DNA of 64,000 bases from Verrucomicrobiota bacterium JB023 (lineage in GTDB: Bacteria; Verrucomicrobiota; Verrucomicrobiia; Verrucomicrobiales; Akkermansiaceae). The position numbers and the translations under genes were made by a program. Within the stretch, counting starts at the first letter, position 1. The number at the start of each line of letters is the position of its first letter. Below, one piece after another: positions 42,316 to 51,580 of this stretch. Where the stretch lies: positions 1 through 64,000 of the forward strand of contig JAUTCR010000070.1 of the NCBI GenBank assembly GCA_030673895.1, read 5' to 3'. The notes under the pieces are model-generated. The model did not search any database. It saw only the letters and a program-made list of their open reading frames with translations, and was not told where the DNA came from.

Positions 42316-43719
42316 ATGTTTTTACCCTTTTTTAACTCATCGAAACGCTCGCTTCTCATTGTCAGCCTCTGCTTGACGGTTCTCATCGCAAGAGGAGCAC
42401 CGCCCAATTTGATCCTCATCTTCACGGATGACCAAGGCTATCAAGATGTCGGCAGCTACGGATCGCCGGACATCAAGACGCCCCGACTTGATCAGATGGC
42501 CGCGGAGGGAATGCGGTTCACCGATTTTTATGCCCAGACGGTTTGTGGCCCCTCTCGCGCGGCATTGATGACAGGCTGTTATCCTCTTCGGGTGGCGCGT
42601 CACGGGGACCCGAATTCGATCCATCCCGAGCTGCATGCTGATGAGATTTTGCTACCCGAGCTTCTGAAGAAGCAAGGTTACACCACCGGCATGTTCGGCA
42701 AGTGGGACTTGGCTGGGCACAATCCTTCCAAGTTCATCCCCGAGCTTCGGCCCGAGAAGCAAGGCTTTGACGTGACCTTCTGGACGCCGGGAAGCAATGA
42801 CGGTTACGTCAATCTTTATCGAGGCGCTGAAAAGATCGAGACCAAGGCGAATATGGCGACCTTAACCCGTCGCTACACCGATGAGGCTCTCCAGTTCATG
42901 GAAGAACAAAAGGACGGACCTTTTTTCGTCTATCTGCCGCACACCATGCCGCACACCCGCTTGGCAGCTTCCAAGGATTTCAAAGGTCAGTCAGAAGCTG
43001 GTCTTTATGGCGATGTCATTGAGGAGCTTGATCACCATATCGGTCGGGTATTGGACAAGGTCAATGAGCTGGAGATTGCGGAAAACACCTACGTCATCTT
43101 CACCAGCGACAATGGCCCTTGGTTGATCCGGAAGGCTCATGGCGGCCATGCCCACCCCTTGCGCAGCGGCAAGACCTCCTGCTGGGAGGGCGGGCTGCGC
43201 GTCCCGTGTATCATGTGGGCACCGGGCCGTATCCCGGCTGGCTCGGAAACAAGTGCCATCACGGCGACGATCGATCTGATGCCGACTTTGGTGGGCTTGG
43301 CAGGTGGGGAACCTCCTACAGACCGGGTCATCGACGGCATCGACATCCTCGACGTCATGCACGGTCAGAAGAAGCAAACGTCTCGTCCTTATTACTACTA
43401 TCAGCATGATTGTTTGAGAGCGGTACGCGACGGCAAGTGGAAGTTGATGCTGCCGCATACCGAACCGGTCAAGGGGAGCATCGCCACCAAATGGCGCCAG
43501 CACATTGCGCCTGCCGACGCCAAGCGAATTACCGAGCCCCAGCTCTACGATCTCCATGCGGATATCGGTGAATCCACTAACTTGGCCAAAGAGCATCCGG
43601 AGATCGTCTCCAAGCTGCTCTCGCTCGCTGATGAAGCGCGGAAGGATATTGGGGATCACGATCGCTTTGGCGAGAATGCCCGCCACTTCGGTGCGGAGAA
43701 GAGGACGCTGACAAAGTAG
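42316..43719 (+). CDS. Secreted sulfatase 2 with altered GKWD motif
   Basis: From the ATG at 42316 the protein has 467 residues and a signal peptide (KRSLLIVSLCLTVLIARGA). It has TDDQGYQD, CGPSR (C77), LPHTMPHTR, TSDNGPW and GKTSCWEGGLRVP. The motif that normally reads GKWHLG is GKWDLAG (K129, D131), so the conserved active-site His is Asp. A start at 42259 would give a 486-residue protein with a longer N-terminus. It may act on an unusual substrate. The next sulfatase begins 37 bases after the stop, in line with co-transcription. Confidence 0.9.
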   Translation: MFLPFFNSSKRSLLIVSLCLTVLIARGAPPNLILIFTDDQGYQDVGSYGSPDIKTPRLDQMAAEGMRFTDFYAQTVCGPSRAALMTGCYPLRVARHGDPNSIHPELHADEILLPELLKKQGYTTGMFGKWDLAGHNPSKFIPELRPEKQGFDVTFWTPGSNDGYVNLYRGAEKIETKANMATLTRRYTDEALQFMEEQKDGPFFVYLPHTMPHTRLAASKDFKGQSEAGLYGDVIEELDHHIGRVLDKVNELEIAENTYVIFTSDNGPWLIRKAHGGHAHPLRSGKTSCWEGGLRVPCIMWAPGRIPAGSETSAITATIDLMPTLVGLAGGEPPTDRVIDGIDILDVMHGQKKQTSRPYYYYQHDCLRAVRDGKWKLMLPHTEPVKGSIATKWRQHIAPADAKRITEPQLYDLHADIGESTNLAKEHPEIVSKLLSLADEARKDIGDHDRFGENARHFGAEKRTLTK

Positions 43720-43756
43720 CCCATCCTCCTTACTTTAAAACAAACCCAACGAACAA

Positions 43757-45274
43757 GTGAAAGCTTCCTACCAAGCAATTTTGACCGGTCTGCTTAGCCT
43801 TATGGGCGGCGCGGTGAATGCCGAGACGACCGGCCCGCCTAACATCGTTCTCATCTATGCTGATGATATGGGCTATGGAGACGTGCAGACACTCAATCCG
43901 GAGCGGGGGAAGATCCCGACGCCACATCTCGATGAGCTCGCGGAGGAGGGGATGATCTTCACCGATGCGCACACCACGTCGTCGGTCTGCACCCCCAGCC
44001 GGTACAGCCTTCTAACAGGTCGATACAATTGGCGGACCAGCCTCCAGAAGAGCGTTCTCTGGGGCTACAGCCAACCGATGATCTCCGCTGATACCCTGAC
44101 TCTCGGGCAGTTGCTGCAAGAGAACGGCTACGACACCGCCATGATTGGCAAGTGGCATCTGGGGATGGATATCCCGACCTTGGATGGGCAGCCGATCAAG
44201 GATGTTCGTCGTTTGCCCAAGACCTCGATCGATTGGGACGGAGAGATCAAGGAAGGCCCGACGGCAAGGGGCTTTGACTACTTCTTCGGTATCTCGGCTT
44301 CACTCGATATGGCTCCTTACGTTTATATCGAGAACGAAAAGTTCCTTGGGGAAGTGGACAACAATGCGCCGGAAGAGCCTGCGGATGGCTTTGCTCGTAT
44401 TGCCGTTTTGGATGAGTTAGGCGAGCGGTCGGCTGACTATGTTAAGGCGAGGGAAGGGGACAAGCCGTTCTTCCTCTACGTTCCCTTGACCTCTCCTCAC
44501 ACCCCGATTCTCCCGACAAAGGAGTGGCAAGGTCGAAGCGGGATCAACAAGTATGCTGACTTTCAGATGCAGACGGATGCCGTGATCGGACAGATCGTTG
44601 ACGCGGTCGATGAGGCGGGATTTGGCGAGAATACCCTCATCATCGTCAGTAGTGACAATGGCTGCTCCAAGGCAGCAAAGTTCAGGGAACTCGAGGCTGC
44701 CGGCCATTACGCCAGCGCCCAATACCGAGGTTCGAAGGCGGACCTTTGGGAGGGCGGCCATCGGGTCCCTTTCCTTGTTCGCTGGCCGGCGCAGGTGAAG
44801 GCCGGAAGCCAATCTGATGAAACAATCTGTCTGACGGATTGTCTGGCGACCTTTGCGGAACTGGTCGACTTCGAGATCCCCGCCGATGAAGGAGAGGACA
44901 GCGTGAGCTTTCTCCCAGCCCTCCGCGGTGAGGCAATTGATTCAGCTCGCAAGGGCATCGTCCATCACTCCATTTCCGGCCACTTTGGTTACCGTATGGG
45001 TGACTGGAAGCTTCTCCTCGCGAAGGGGTCCGGAGGATGGACCCGGCCCACGGAGAAAGACCTGGCGAACAAGGAGGAGGTACCGAAGGGACAGCTCTAC
45101 AACTTGGCCGAGGATCCCGGTGAAGAAAACAACCTCTTCGAAGAAAAGCCTGAGATTGTTTCGAAGCTCCTGGCTCAACTCAAGGAGGATATTGCCAAGG
45201 GGAGAAGCACGCCGGGACCGCAGCAGGATAACGATATCCCGGTCTCTGAAATCCGACTTTGGAAGAACAAATAG
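43757..45274 (+). CDS. Secreted sulfatase 3
   Basis: The 505-residue protein starts at a GTG and has a signal peptide (ILTGLLSLMGGAVNAE). Motifs: YADDMGYGD, CTPSR (C78), GKWHLGMD, PLTSPHTPI, VSSDNGCS, KADLWEGGHRVP. It is close in sequence to sulfatase 5 (47077): both have NPERG after the metal motif, FFGISASLDM and a GRSTPGPQQ/GRSTAGPEQ end with a final LWK. They look like copies of one gene flanking sulfatase 4. Substrate unknown. Confidence 0.95.
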   Translation: MKASYQAILTGLLSLMGGAVNAETTGPPNIVLIYADDMGYGDVQTLNPERGKIPTPHLDELAEEGMIFTDAHTTSSVCTPSRYSLLTGRYNWRTSLQKSVLWGYSQPMISADTLTLGQLLQENGYDTAMIGKWHLGMDIPTLDGQPIKDVRRLPKTSIDWDGEIKEGPTARGFDYFFGISASLDMAPYVYIENEKFLGEVDNNAPEEPADGFARIAVLDELGERSADYVKAREGDKPFFLYVPLTSPHTPILPTKEWQGRSGINKYADFQMQTDAVIGQIVDAVDEAGFGENTLIIVSSDNGCSKAAKFRELEAAGHYASAQYRGSKADLWEGGHRVPFLVRWPAQVKAGSQSDETICLTDCLATFAELVDFEIPADEGEDSVSFLPALRGEAIDSARKGIVHHSISGHFGYRMGDWKLLLAKGSGGWTRPTEKDLANKEEVPKGQLYNLAEDPGEENNLFEEKPEIVSKLLAQLKEDIAKGRSTPGPQQDNDIPVSEIRLWKNK

Positions 45275-45457
45275 CACGGTCGCGGAAGGCGGGCTGTTCT
45301 CCCTCAGGGTTGGCGGATCTGACCTGTCCCGAAGGGCTTTGGTGGATCCTGGTAAGGCCGATGAGGAGTCCGCTTATGCATCATCGAAGAAATCCATTCA
45401 TCTCCACCCGTTGCTGAAAGAGACTGGCAGTCTGGGCGTTGAAGATGGGTGGCCCGA

Positions 45458-45495
45458 GCGGGAAGGTTTCCTACTTTCAAGCTGCCTTTTCCCGC
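45458..45495. other. Intergenic hairpin without U-tract
   Basis: GCGGGAA (45458-45464) pairs with TTCCCGC (45489-45495). It lies in the 245-base gap between sulfatase 3 and sulfatase 4, just before the sulfatase 4 start. The rest of the gap shows no gene. Confidence 0.5.
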
Positions 45496-45519
45496 AACGT
45501 CGCTGAAATATTGATCAAC

Positions 45520-47064
45520 ATGAAACGAACCTCGATACTCACCAACGCCCTGGCACTGGCTGCCTGCGGTCTCGCCATGGGCGAGACGCCGAACGTCGTC
45601 CTCATTTTCGCTGATGACCTTGGCTACGGCGATCTGAGTTGCTATGGAGCGACGAAGCTCAGCACGCCAAACATTGACAAGTTGGCTGAGGAAGGCCGGC
45701 GCTTCACCGATGCTCATTCCGCTTCGGCAGTGTGCACGCCGTCCCGCATTGGGCTGCTGACCGGGGCCTATCCCTTCCGCGCGATGGATGGAAAAGGCTT
45801 CTGGGGGCCGGCACCTATTGAGTCGCCGCTTTTGCTTCCTCCCGATACCCACACCCTTGCCGATGTCTTTAAAGAGAAAGGTTACGATACGGCTGCGATT
45901 GGAAAATGGCACCTCGGATTCGGCGAAGGGAAGAACGATTGGCAAGAGCCTCTCAGCCCGGGTCCCAATGATCTCGGCTTTGATTATTACTTCGGCATGC
46001 CGGTGGTGAATAGCGCTCCGCCCTACGTCTATGTGGAAAATGACCAGGTGGTCGGAGGAGATAAGGACGATCCACTCGTCTTCCTTGGCAGGAAGGCGGG
46101 AGACAAAGCGACCCCGATCACTCCGATCCCCAAGGAAGCTTCCCAGCGCACCGCCAACATGTTCGGCGGAGCCGAGAAAGCGCACGAAATTTTCAATGAC
46201 TACGAAGTCGGCACCAAGCTGACCGAAAAGGCGACCGAGTGGGTGAAAGAGCGGGAGAATCCCTTCTTCCTCTATCTGGCCACCACGGCAATTCACCACC
46301 CCTTTACCCCTGCCGAGCGCTTTCAAGGAACCAGCGATTGCGGACTCTATGGGGACTTCGTCCATGAGCTTGATTGGATGGTTGGTGAAGTCATGAAGAC
46401 CCTCGAGGAAAAGGGCGTCGCCGATAACACCTTGGTCATCTTTACCAGTGATAACGGGGCAATGTTCAACCTCGGCGGACGGATGGCTGCCAAAAAGGGG
46501 CACGCTCTTAACGGCGAATTGCTGGGCTCCAAGTTCGGCGTCTGGGAGGGCGGTCATCGCGTTCCCTTCATTGCTTGGTGGCCTGGTAAGATTGAGGGAG
46601 GCAGCGTGTCTGATCAGCTGCTCAGTCTCATCGATCTGAAGGCGACCTTCGCGGCAGTGACGGACAATGACTTGGATGATTCCCGGGACAGCATCAACAT
46701 GCTTCCCGCCCTCACCGGTGAGCCGGAAGAGGCTCTACGTGACGAACTTTACCTCCTTGCTCACAGCCGTGGCCATCTCTCGCTTCGCAAAGGGAAGTGG
46801 ATGTATATCCCCAAGCGCAGTGACGGCGGCTTTCGCGGGACGAAGCCCGGGCAGCATGCATGGGGTGGCCCCATCGTAACGACTCTGGTCGATACGCCGA
46901 ACAGCGACATCGAGAATGGAAAAATCAAGAAGGGCGCTCCTCCGGCGCAGCTCTACAACATCGCCGAAGACCCGAACCAGACGGAGAATCTCTACAACGA
47001 GTATCCTGACGTGGTGAAGGAGCTGGATGCCCAATTGAAAGAGCTTCAGGCCCAAATCAAGTAA
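45520..47064 (+). CDS. Secreted sulfatase 4
   Basis: From the ATG at 45520 the protein has 514 residues with a signal peptide (LTNALALAACGLAMGE). Motifs: ADDLGYGD, CTPSR (C72), GKWHLGFG, AIHHPFTP, TSDNGAM, GSKFGVWEGGHRVP. The HxPH site is IHHPF, a common variant. Downstream gap is 12 bases to sulfatase 5, so co-transcription is likely. Substrate unknown. Confidence 0.94.
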   Translation: MKRTSILTNALALAACGLAMGETPNVVLIFADDLGYGDLSCYGATKLSTPNIDKLAEEGRRFTDAHSASAVCTPSRIGLLTGAYPFRAMDGKGFWGPAPIESPLLLPPDTHTLADVFKEKGYDTAAIGKWHLGFGEGKNDWQEPLSPGPNDLGFDYYFGMPVVNSAPPYVYVENDQVVGGDKDDPLVFLGRKAGDKATPITPIPKEASQRTANMFGGAEKAHEIFNDYEVGTKLTEKATEWVKERENPFFLYLATTAIHHPFTPAERFQGTSDCGLYGDFVHELDWMVGEVMKTLEEKGVADNTLVIFTSDNGAMFNLGGRMAAKKGHALNGELLGSKFGVWEGGHRVPFIAWWPGKIEGGSVSDQLLSLIDLKATFAAVTDNDLDDSRDSINMLPALTGEPEEALRDELYLLAHSRGHLSLRKGKWMYIPKRSDGGFRGTKPGQHAWGGPIVTTLVDTPNSDIENGKIKKGAPPAQLYNIAEDPNQTENLYNEYPDVVKELDAQLKELQAQIK

Positions 47065-47076
47065 TCGAGACAAATC

Positions 47077-48585
47077 ATGAAAGCATTCCTTCCCATCCTC
47101 AAGAAACATTTGGTCTGCTTGGCCTTGTTCGGCGCTGTCCCGGCAGTGGCGAATGAGGAGAAGCCTAACATTGTTTTTATCTTCGCTGACGATATGGGCA
47201 TCGGCGATGTCCATGCCTACAATCCGGAGCGGGGCCTCATCGAGACTCCGGCCATGGATCAAATGGCGGCGGAAGGAATGCTTTTCACCGACGCGCACAC
47301 GAGCTCGTCGGTATGCACCCCATCCCGTTACAGCTTGATGACGGGACGCTATAGCTGGCGATCCAGACTCCAGCGGAGCGTGATCTTTGGATTCGGCAAG
47401 CCTCTGATTCCTACCAGCCGGCTCACCGTGGCGGGGCTCCTCAAGGAGCAGGGCTACGAGACCGCGATGGTGGGGAAATGGCACATCGGGATGGATTTCC
47501 CCCCGGGTAAGGGGATGAAGAACATTGACTGGAAAGGGGAGATCAAAGGTGGCCCCGCTGACCTGGGTTTTGACAGCTTCTTCGGTATCTCGGCCTCGCT
47601 CGATATGCCGCCTTACATCTACATCGAGGACGATCGATTCGTTGGCGAATGCACGACGACCAAGACCTTTCACAAACAACGGCACGGGCCCGCGCATGCC
47701 GATCTCGAGGCCGTCGATGTTCTCGACGACCTTTTGGAACGTTCCCAAGACTACATCCAGGAACGGCAGCCAGAGAAACCCTTTTTCCTCTACATCGCCT
47801 TGCCCTCGCCGCACACCCCCATTGTCCCCAGCGAGAAGTGGCGTGGCCGCAGCGAATTAGGCCCCTATGGTGACTTCATGATGCAGACGGACGACTTCGT
47901 CGGGCAGGTGATGAAATCGCTGGATGAGAACGGTCTGAGCGAGAACACCCTGCTGATTGTCTCCAGCGATAATGGCTGCTCGGCAGGGCCATCCAATGCG
48001 GAGAAATTGATCGAGCAGGGACATTACCCCAGCGCGCAATATCGCGGCTACAAATCGGATCTATGGGAAGGAGGGCATCGGGTGCCCTTCATCGTGAAGT
48101 GGCCGGCCAAGATCAAGGCAGGAACTCGCAGCGACGAGACCATTTGCCTCACCGATTTCATGGCAACCTGCGCCGACCTCACTGGAGCCACCCTCCCACC
48201 CAATGCTGGGGAAGATAGCGTGAGTTTCCTCCCCGCTTTCACTGGCAAGACGATCGAAACCTCGCGCAAGGGGATCATTCACCACTCCATCCGGGGGGAA
48301 TTCTCTTATCGCAAAGGCAAATGGAAGCTGCTTCTCGCTGATGATTCGGGCGGGTGGTCGCGGACTGGGAAAAAAATCACGACGGAGGGCCAGCTCTACA
48401 ATCTAGAAAAGGATCCCGGAGAGACCGAGAATCTCTACGCCGCGAAGCCCAAAATCGTGGAGGAGTTACTCGCCGATCTCAAAGAAGATGTCCGCCGCGG
48501 CCGCAGCACCGCGGGCCCGGAGCAAGCCAATGATGTCGAGAACATCAACCTCTGGAAAGGGCGCAAGGGAGGGAAAAACAAGTGA
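47077..48585 (+). CDS. Secreted sulfatase 5 (paralog of sulfatase 3)
   Basis: The 502-residue protein has a signal peptide (LVCLALFGAVPAVANE) and motifs FADDMGIGD, CTPSR (C80), GKWHIGMD, LPSPHTPI, VSSDNGCS and KSDLWEGGHRVP. Sequence and C-terminal GRSTAGPEQANDVENINLW match sulfatase 3 closely. The stop TGA overlaps the GTG start of sulfatase 6 (48582-48585), so translation is coupled. Substrate unknown. Confidence 0.95.
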   Translation: MKAFLPILKKHLVCLALFGAVPAVANEEKPNIVFIFADDMGIGDVHAYNPERGLIETPAMDQMAAEGMLFTDAHTSSSVCTPSRYSLMTGRYSWRSRLQRSVIFGFGKPLIPTSRLTVAGLLKEQGYETAMVGKWHIGMDFPPGKGMKNIDWKGEIKGGPADLGFDSFFGISASLDMPPYIYIEDDRFVGECTTTKTFHKQRHGPAHADLEAVDVLDDLLERSQDYIQERQPEKPFFLYIALPSPHTPIVPSEKWRGRSELGPYGDFMMQTDDFVGQVMKSLDENGLSENTLLIVSSDNGCSAGPSNAEKLIEQGHYPSAQYRGYKSDLWEGGHRVPFIVKWPAKIKAGTRSDETICLTDFMATCADLTGATLPPNAGEDSVSFLPAFTGKTIETSRKGIIHHSIRGEFSYRKGKWKLLLADDSGGWSRTGKKITTEGQLYNLEKDPGETENLYAAKPKIVEELLADLKEDVRRGRSTAGPEQANDVENINLWKGRKGGKNK

Positions 48586-49946
48586 GAGGTTCCTTACTTC
48601 TCGCCGTCTTTCTCAGTCTGGGCGCTCTTGTTTCTGCTGCGGAGCGTCCCAACATCATCCTCATTTTTGCTGACGACCTTGGCTATGGCGACTTGGGTTG
48701 CTACGGCGGGGAAGTCCGCACTCCCGGGCTCGATCGCTTGGCCGAGGACGGCTATCGGAGCACGGATTGTCTTGTGGCGGCGAGCGTCTGCGGACCATCG
48801 CGGGCTGCGCTGATGACGGGGAGATACCCGATGCGATGTGGTCATCCCATCTCCCGGCACGCCACGCCGAAGTACGCTCAATACGGCATCGACCCGGAGG
48901 AGGTCACCATGGCCGAGCAGTTGAAAAAGGCAGGCTATGCCACCCACCTTGTTGGCAAGTGGCACCTTGGCCTCGAGGTCGAGGGGAGCCACCCCCTTGA
49001 TGCGGGTTTTGACAGCTATTACGGCATCAGTGGCAATCCTGGCTCGGGTCATCCGCTGATGCGCGACCGCGCGGTTGCTGACGAGAAGGTTCCCGGAGAC
49101 AAGATTGCCGGCCTCTATACCGAGGAAGCGGTCAAGCTCATCATGGAAGACCGATCCCAACCCTTCTTCCTCTACCTGGCCCACCACATTGCCCACCTCC
49201 CGCTCGTTCCCAGTGCCGAGTTTCGCGGCCGTTCGGGCAAAGATGTTTATGCCGATTTCGTGCTCGAGCTCGATGACAGTGTGGCTCGGATCCGGCAAGC
49301 GGTGGAGGCCAAGGGCCTTGCTGAGGAGACGCTCATCGTCTTCCTCTCAGACAACGGACCGGCTTATCCCGGCTCGGCGGCTCCATTGAGCGGGGGCAAG
49401 TATGTGACCATGGAGGGAGGCATGCGCGTGCCGGCTATTTTTCACTGGCCGGGCCGAATCCCCCGGGGGCAGGTCTCCGATGCGCTCATTACCAGTATGG
49501 ACTTGTTTCCGCTATTCAGTGCCTTGGCCAAGGTGCCGCTGCCCGAGGGAGTGACTCTGGATGGACGCAATATTATCGAGCTGCTTGAGGGCAGGACTCA
49601 GGAAAGCCCGCACCGGCATTTTCTGTATTACAATGGTCTCAATTTGCAGGCGGTGCGTGATGAGCGGTGGAAATTGCACTTTCCAAGGAGCCTGGATGAC
49701 CAGCCTTATTGGGCGAAGCGGGCTGGGGCGAACCGGAAGAAGATTCACCTTAAGCTGGAAGAACCTCTTCTCTTTGACTTAGTTGCAGACCGTGGAGAAA
49801 AGCGTAATGTGTATTCTCGATATCCTGAAGTTGTGAGTCAGTTGAACAAGATCGCCGCCAAGGCACGTCTGGAGATTGGAGATGTTGACCAGACCGGCTC
49901 TGACCAAAGGCCTCATGGTCTGATTCAACCGAACTTGAAAAACTAA
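48582..49946 (+). CDS. Secreted sulfatase 6
   Basis: The 454-residue protein starts at GTG 48582 inside the stop of sulfatase 5. Signal peptide (LLAVFLSLGALVSAAE); motifs ADDLGYGD, CGPSR (C70), GKWHLGLE, LAHHIAHLPL, LSDNGPA, GGKYVTMEGGMRVP. It resembles sulfatase 7 in its middle and C-terminal parts (for example EARKxIGDxxQ/GSxQRPxG). The overlap is a sign of tight co-expression. Substrate unknown. Confidence 0.95.
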   Translation: MRGSLLLAVFLSLGALVSAAERPNIILIFADDLGYGDLGCYGGEVRTPGLDRLAEDGYRSTDCLVAASVCGPSRAALMTGRYPMRCGHPISRHATPKYAQYGIDPEEVTMAEQLKKAGYATHLVGKWHLGLEVEGSHPLDAGFDSYYGISGNPGSGHPLMRDRAVADEKVPGDKIAGLYTEEAVKLIMEDRSQPFFLYLAHHIAHLPLVPSAEFRGRSGKDVYADFVLELDDSVARIRQAVEAKGLAEETLIVFLSDNGPAYPGSAAPLSGGKYVTMEGGMRVPAIFHWPGRIPRGQVSDALITSMDLFPLFSALAKVPLPEGVTLDGRNIIELLEGRTQESPHRHFLYYNGLNLQAVRDERWKLHFPRSLDDQPYWAKRAGANRKKIHLKLEEPLLFDLVADRGEKRNVYSRYPEVVSQLNKIAAKARLEIGDVDQTGSDQRPHGLIQPNLKN

Positions 49947-49959
49947 ACCCCTCCCTCCT

Positions 49960-49989
49960 GCTTCACCAAGCCGCCCCGGCGGTTGAAGC
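49960..49989. other. Intergenic hairpin without U-tract
   Basis: GCTTCA (49960-49965) pairs with TGAAGC (49984-49989), with a CCAA bulge and an inner GCCGCC/GGCGGT stem. It sits between sulfatases 6 and 7. A GC-rich stretch follows, no T-run. Confidence 0.6.
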
Positions 49990-50033
49990 GGGACGCCCGC
50001 GCGAGTCGTCACCATGACAAGGCTCTCAAACCT

Positions 50034-51506
50034 ATGAATAACTATCCCACCAGCTGCCGGATCAAAGCGGTTCTGCCCGCTCTCGTTGCCTGCCTCATCG
50101 CCCTGGCGGGAGGGAAGGCTGATGCGGCAAAATCGCCCAATGTCATTTTCATCCTCATGGACGACATGGGTTACAGCGATATCAGTTGCTACGGTGCCAA
50201 GACGGTGGAGACCCCGAATATTGATCGGATGGCGGCGGAGGGATTGCGGTTCACCGATTTCCATGCGGCAGCTTCCATCTGTTCTCCATCACGAGCAGCC
50301 TTTTTGACCGGGGCCTATCCCCAGCGTTGTGGTCTCTACATGGGCATCAATCCCAAGCGAGAGGCTCACTGGTTCCTGGGTCTCAATCCCGACGAGGTCA
50401 CCATCGCCGAGCAATTTAAGAAGAAAGGTTACACTACGGCGATGGTTGGGAAGTGGCACCTCGGGATGCAGGAGAAGTTTCTCTACTTCCACCAGGGTTT
50501 TGACCACTACTATGGGGCACCCGAGAACATGGGTCACAGCTGGAACTTCCGCGATGGCAGGGAAGTGATTTATGAGAAAACTCCTCTCGCCAAACTCAGC
50601 CAGCTCTACACCGAGCGGATGGTGAAGCATATTGAGGACTTCAAGGATGAGCCCTTCTTTATCTACTTCGCCCACAATTATCCCCACACACCATTTAAGG
50701 CAGGCCCCAAGTTTCGCGGAAGCTCGAAGGGCGGCGTCCGTGGAGACGTGATCCAAGAGATTGATTGGGGAATTGGCCGTATCCTGGAGGCTTTGGAAGA
50801 GAATGGCATTCTCGAAGACACGCTTGTCATCTTTTCCTCCGACAACGGGCCGGTGGCGAACAAATTCGCGCAGCCATACAGCGGCACCAAGTATGTCTCC
50901 CTGGAGGGCGGGCATCGCGTGCCCTTCATCCTCTATTGGAAGGGGGGAATCACCCAGCCGGCGGAGCTTGATGTCTCGGTTAATGCGATGGATCTTTTCC
51001 CCACCTTGAGCGAGCTGATTGGCGCGGAGCTTCCCTCCGACCGCACCTACGATGGGGTGAGCCTGACACCGCTCTTCACGGGCGGCTCTATCGAGCGTCC
51101 TGCCGACGAGCCATTCTACTACTACAATTGTGAGAATCTGCAGGCGGTGCGGGTCGGTGATTGGAAGCTCCATGTGCCTCGAACGAAGGAACAGATCCCC
51201 TTCTGGGCACAGTCAAAGCAGAAGCCGATCAAAGCCCCTCGACTCTTCAACCTGGCACAAGAGCCTGCCGAAGAAACGGACTTGGCCAACGATCATCCGG
51301 AACGAGTCGCCGAGATGATGTCACTCGTTGAGCGGACGAGGGAGAAGCTCGGTGAATTCCGGCAACGGGGGTCCGAGCAACGGCCAACTGGAACCTTATT
51401 CCCCGAGGTGCCCATCCTCACCAATCAGAAGCAAGATTGGGACAAGCTGTCTGACGAAGAAAAGGGCCGGGCCCGGTCCGAATTCAAACGCATGAGCAAG
51501 CCCTGA
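50034..51506 (+). CDS. Secreted sulfatase 7
   Basis: From the ATG at 50034 the protein has 490 residues with a signal peptide (VLPALVACLIALAGGKADAA). Motifs: MDDMGYSD, CSPSR (C83), GKWHLGMQ, AHNYPHTPF, SSDNGPV, GTKYVSLEGGHRVP. It is the closest relative of sulfatase 6 in this locus by eye. The C-terminal end (EEKGRARSEFKRMSKP) is longer and basic. Substrate unknown. Confidence 0.94.
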   Translation: MNNYPTSCRIKAVLPALVACLIALAGGKADAAKSPNVIFILMDDMGYSDISCYGAKTVETPNIDRMAAEGLRFTDFHAAASICSPSRAAFLTGAYPQRCGLYMGINPKREAHWFLGLNPDEVTIAEQFKKKGYTTAMVGKWHLGMQEKFLYFHQGFDHYYGAPENMGHSWNFRDGREVIYEKTPLAKLSQLYTERMVKHIEDFKDEPFFIYFAHNYPHTPFKAGPKFRGSSKGGVRGDVIQEIDWGIGRILEALEENGILEDTLVIFSSDNGPVANKFAQPYSGTKYVSLEGGHRVPFILYWKGGITQPAELDVSVNAMDLFPTLSELIGAELPSDRTYDGVSLTPLFTGGSIERPADEPFYYYNCENLQAVRVGDWKLHVPRTKEQIPFWAQSKQKPIKAPRLFNLAQEPAEETDLANDHPERVAEMMSLVERTREKLGEFRQRGSEQRPTGTLFPEVPILTNQKQDWDKLSDEEKGRARSEFKRMSKP

Positions 51507-51526
51507 TAGACCTTCCGATCCAATCT

Positions 51527-51547
51527 CCGCGCGGTCCTGAGGCGCGG
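51527..51547. other. Intergenic hairpin without U-tract
   Basis: CCGCGC (51527-51532) pairs with GCGCGG (51542-51547) around a 9-base loop, between sulfatase 7 and the second heme protein. No U-tract follows. Confidence 0.55.
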
Positions 51548-51580
51548 GTCCCGATGACAAATTTCCACCAAAAGTTATTC

